Below are positions 63,909-64,000 of a DNA stretch of 64,000 bases, piece after piece. Under the pieces are notes generated by a model, which was not told the DNA's origin, did not search any database, and saw nothing but the letters and a program-made list of their open reading frames with translations. The stretch's first letter is position 1. Every line of letters begins with the position of its first letter. The stretch comes from Megachile rotundata. Lineage: Eukaryota; Arthropoda; Insecta; Hymenoptera; Megachilidae. The stretch lies in the NCBI RefSeq assembly GCF_050947335.1, contig NW_027473692.1, forward strand, positions 1-64,000, given 5' to 3'. The translations under genes and the position numbers were made by a program.

Positions 63909-64000
63909 ATTGTCGTTCTGTCGATCACATAAGCATAATATGGCTAATAATCTGAGTTAGATTGATAATAATAAGAGTAATAAGTGCAGTAAATGGCGTG
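63909..64000 (+). repeat. Right edge, array continues
   Basis: The window ends inside the monomer with AAGTGCAGTAAATGGCGTG, in the same order as after V6 and V7, so the array continues beyond the window. Confidence 0.85.

Larger units (their letters stand above)
1..64000 (+). repeat. 83-bp satellite array, about 772 monomers, fills the window
   Basis: The window is a continuous head-to-tail array of an 83-bp monomer. Numbering from ATTGTCGTTC as positions 1-10, landmarks are ATCGATCAT at 12-20, GCATAATATGG at 25-35, TAATAAT at 37-43, ATGAGTTAGATTGA at 44-57, a second TAATAAT at 58-64, and AAGAG at 65-69. My by-eye consensus has A34, T29, G14 and C6. All copies are in the same orientation; I saw no inverted monomer. 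The array begins inside a monomer and ends inside one, so it extends past both edges. Phase counting from the first monomer to one starting at 63,245 gives exactly 763 monomers once 16 length variants are included. Long open frames are absent: the longest is 64 codons and is a by-product of the repeat. This is typical of eukaryotic satellite DNA; the species and chromosomal location are unknown. Confidence 0.97.

Noticed and set aside
1..64000. CRISPR array
   Set aside because: Repeats are 83 bp and contiguous with no unique spacers, and no cas-like gene is present.
1..64000. Extrachromosomal archaeal or bacterial repeat region
   Set aside because: A gene-free 64-kb array with nested higher-order repeats has no prokaryotic parallel that I know of; prokaryotic tandem arrays are far shorter and flanked by genes.
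1..64000. Telomeric TTAGG motif in GAGTTAGGCTGATG monomers
   Set aside because: It occurs once per monomer in a subset and never in tandem, as expected from a point change in GAGTTAGATTG.
1..64000. TATA-box promoters at CATATAAGCATAAT
   Set aside because: The motif is part of nearly every monomer in this AT-rich repeat; there is no associated gene or initiator.
1..64000. tRNA or rRNA genes
   Set aside because: No cloverleaf-like or rRNA-conserved sequence is seen; all bases belong to the monomer phase.

Overview
The whole 64-kb window is one uninterrupted satellite-DNA array. I find no gene, RNA gene, transposon or unique sequence in it. The repeat unit is an AT-rich monomer of 83 bp (about 24% G+C in the consensus I built by eye). 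All copies lie head to tail in the same orientation, about 772 in total, and the array runs off both window edges. Phase can be followed from base 1 to about base 63,250. Sixteen length-variant monomers (four of 62 bp, four of 82, five of 86, and one each of 77, 78 and 84) exactly account for the departure from 83-bp spacing, so there is no room for a net insertion of anything else.

A gene-free, highly homogenised, multi-level tandem array of this size points to eukaryotic heterochromatin (centromeric, pericentromeric, subtelomeric or sex-chromosome). I do not recognise the monomer and cannot name a species. CpG is not depleted, which fits a genome with little cytosine methylation, but that is inference.

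The interest lies in the higher-order structure. Sequence variants show that blocks of monomers were copied as units of many sizes: 2, 4, 5, 6, 7, 8, 9, 10, 12, 15, 17, 20, 24, 44 and 70 monomers.

Layout: 1-4,270 is a relatively diverged part with a 7-mer unit at the left edge and a 9-mer (747 bp) repeat at 2,970-4,270. 4,296-5,975 holds three tandem 560-bp 7-mers, each with one 62-bp deleted monomer. 6,409-18,075 is two apparently identical 5,809-bp units in tandem, each containing a 24-mer (1,992 bp) repeat built from 5-mers (415 bp). 18,076-36,100 is a mosaic of 4-, 8-, 9-, 15- and 17-mer relations and roughly 4-kb duplicated segments. 36,102-64,000 is built around a 10-mer cassette (830 bp) present eight times, within larger duplications of 44 (3,652 bp), 17 (1,411 bp) and 20 (1,660 bp) monomers.

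Many monomers fall into two classes that often alternate, so a 166-bp dimer may be an older functional or recombinational unit. Nothing here encodes a protein. If the array has a role it would be as chromatin, through a DNA-binding protein reading the conserved left half of the monomer, or through a satellite transcript. None of these can be shown from sequence alone.
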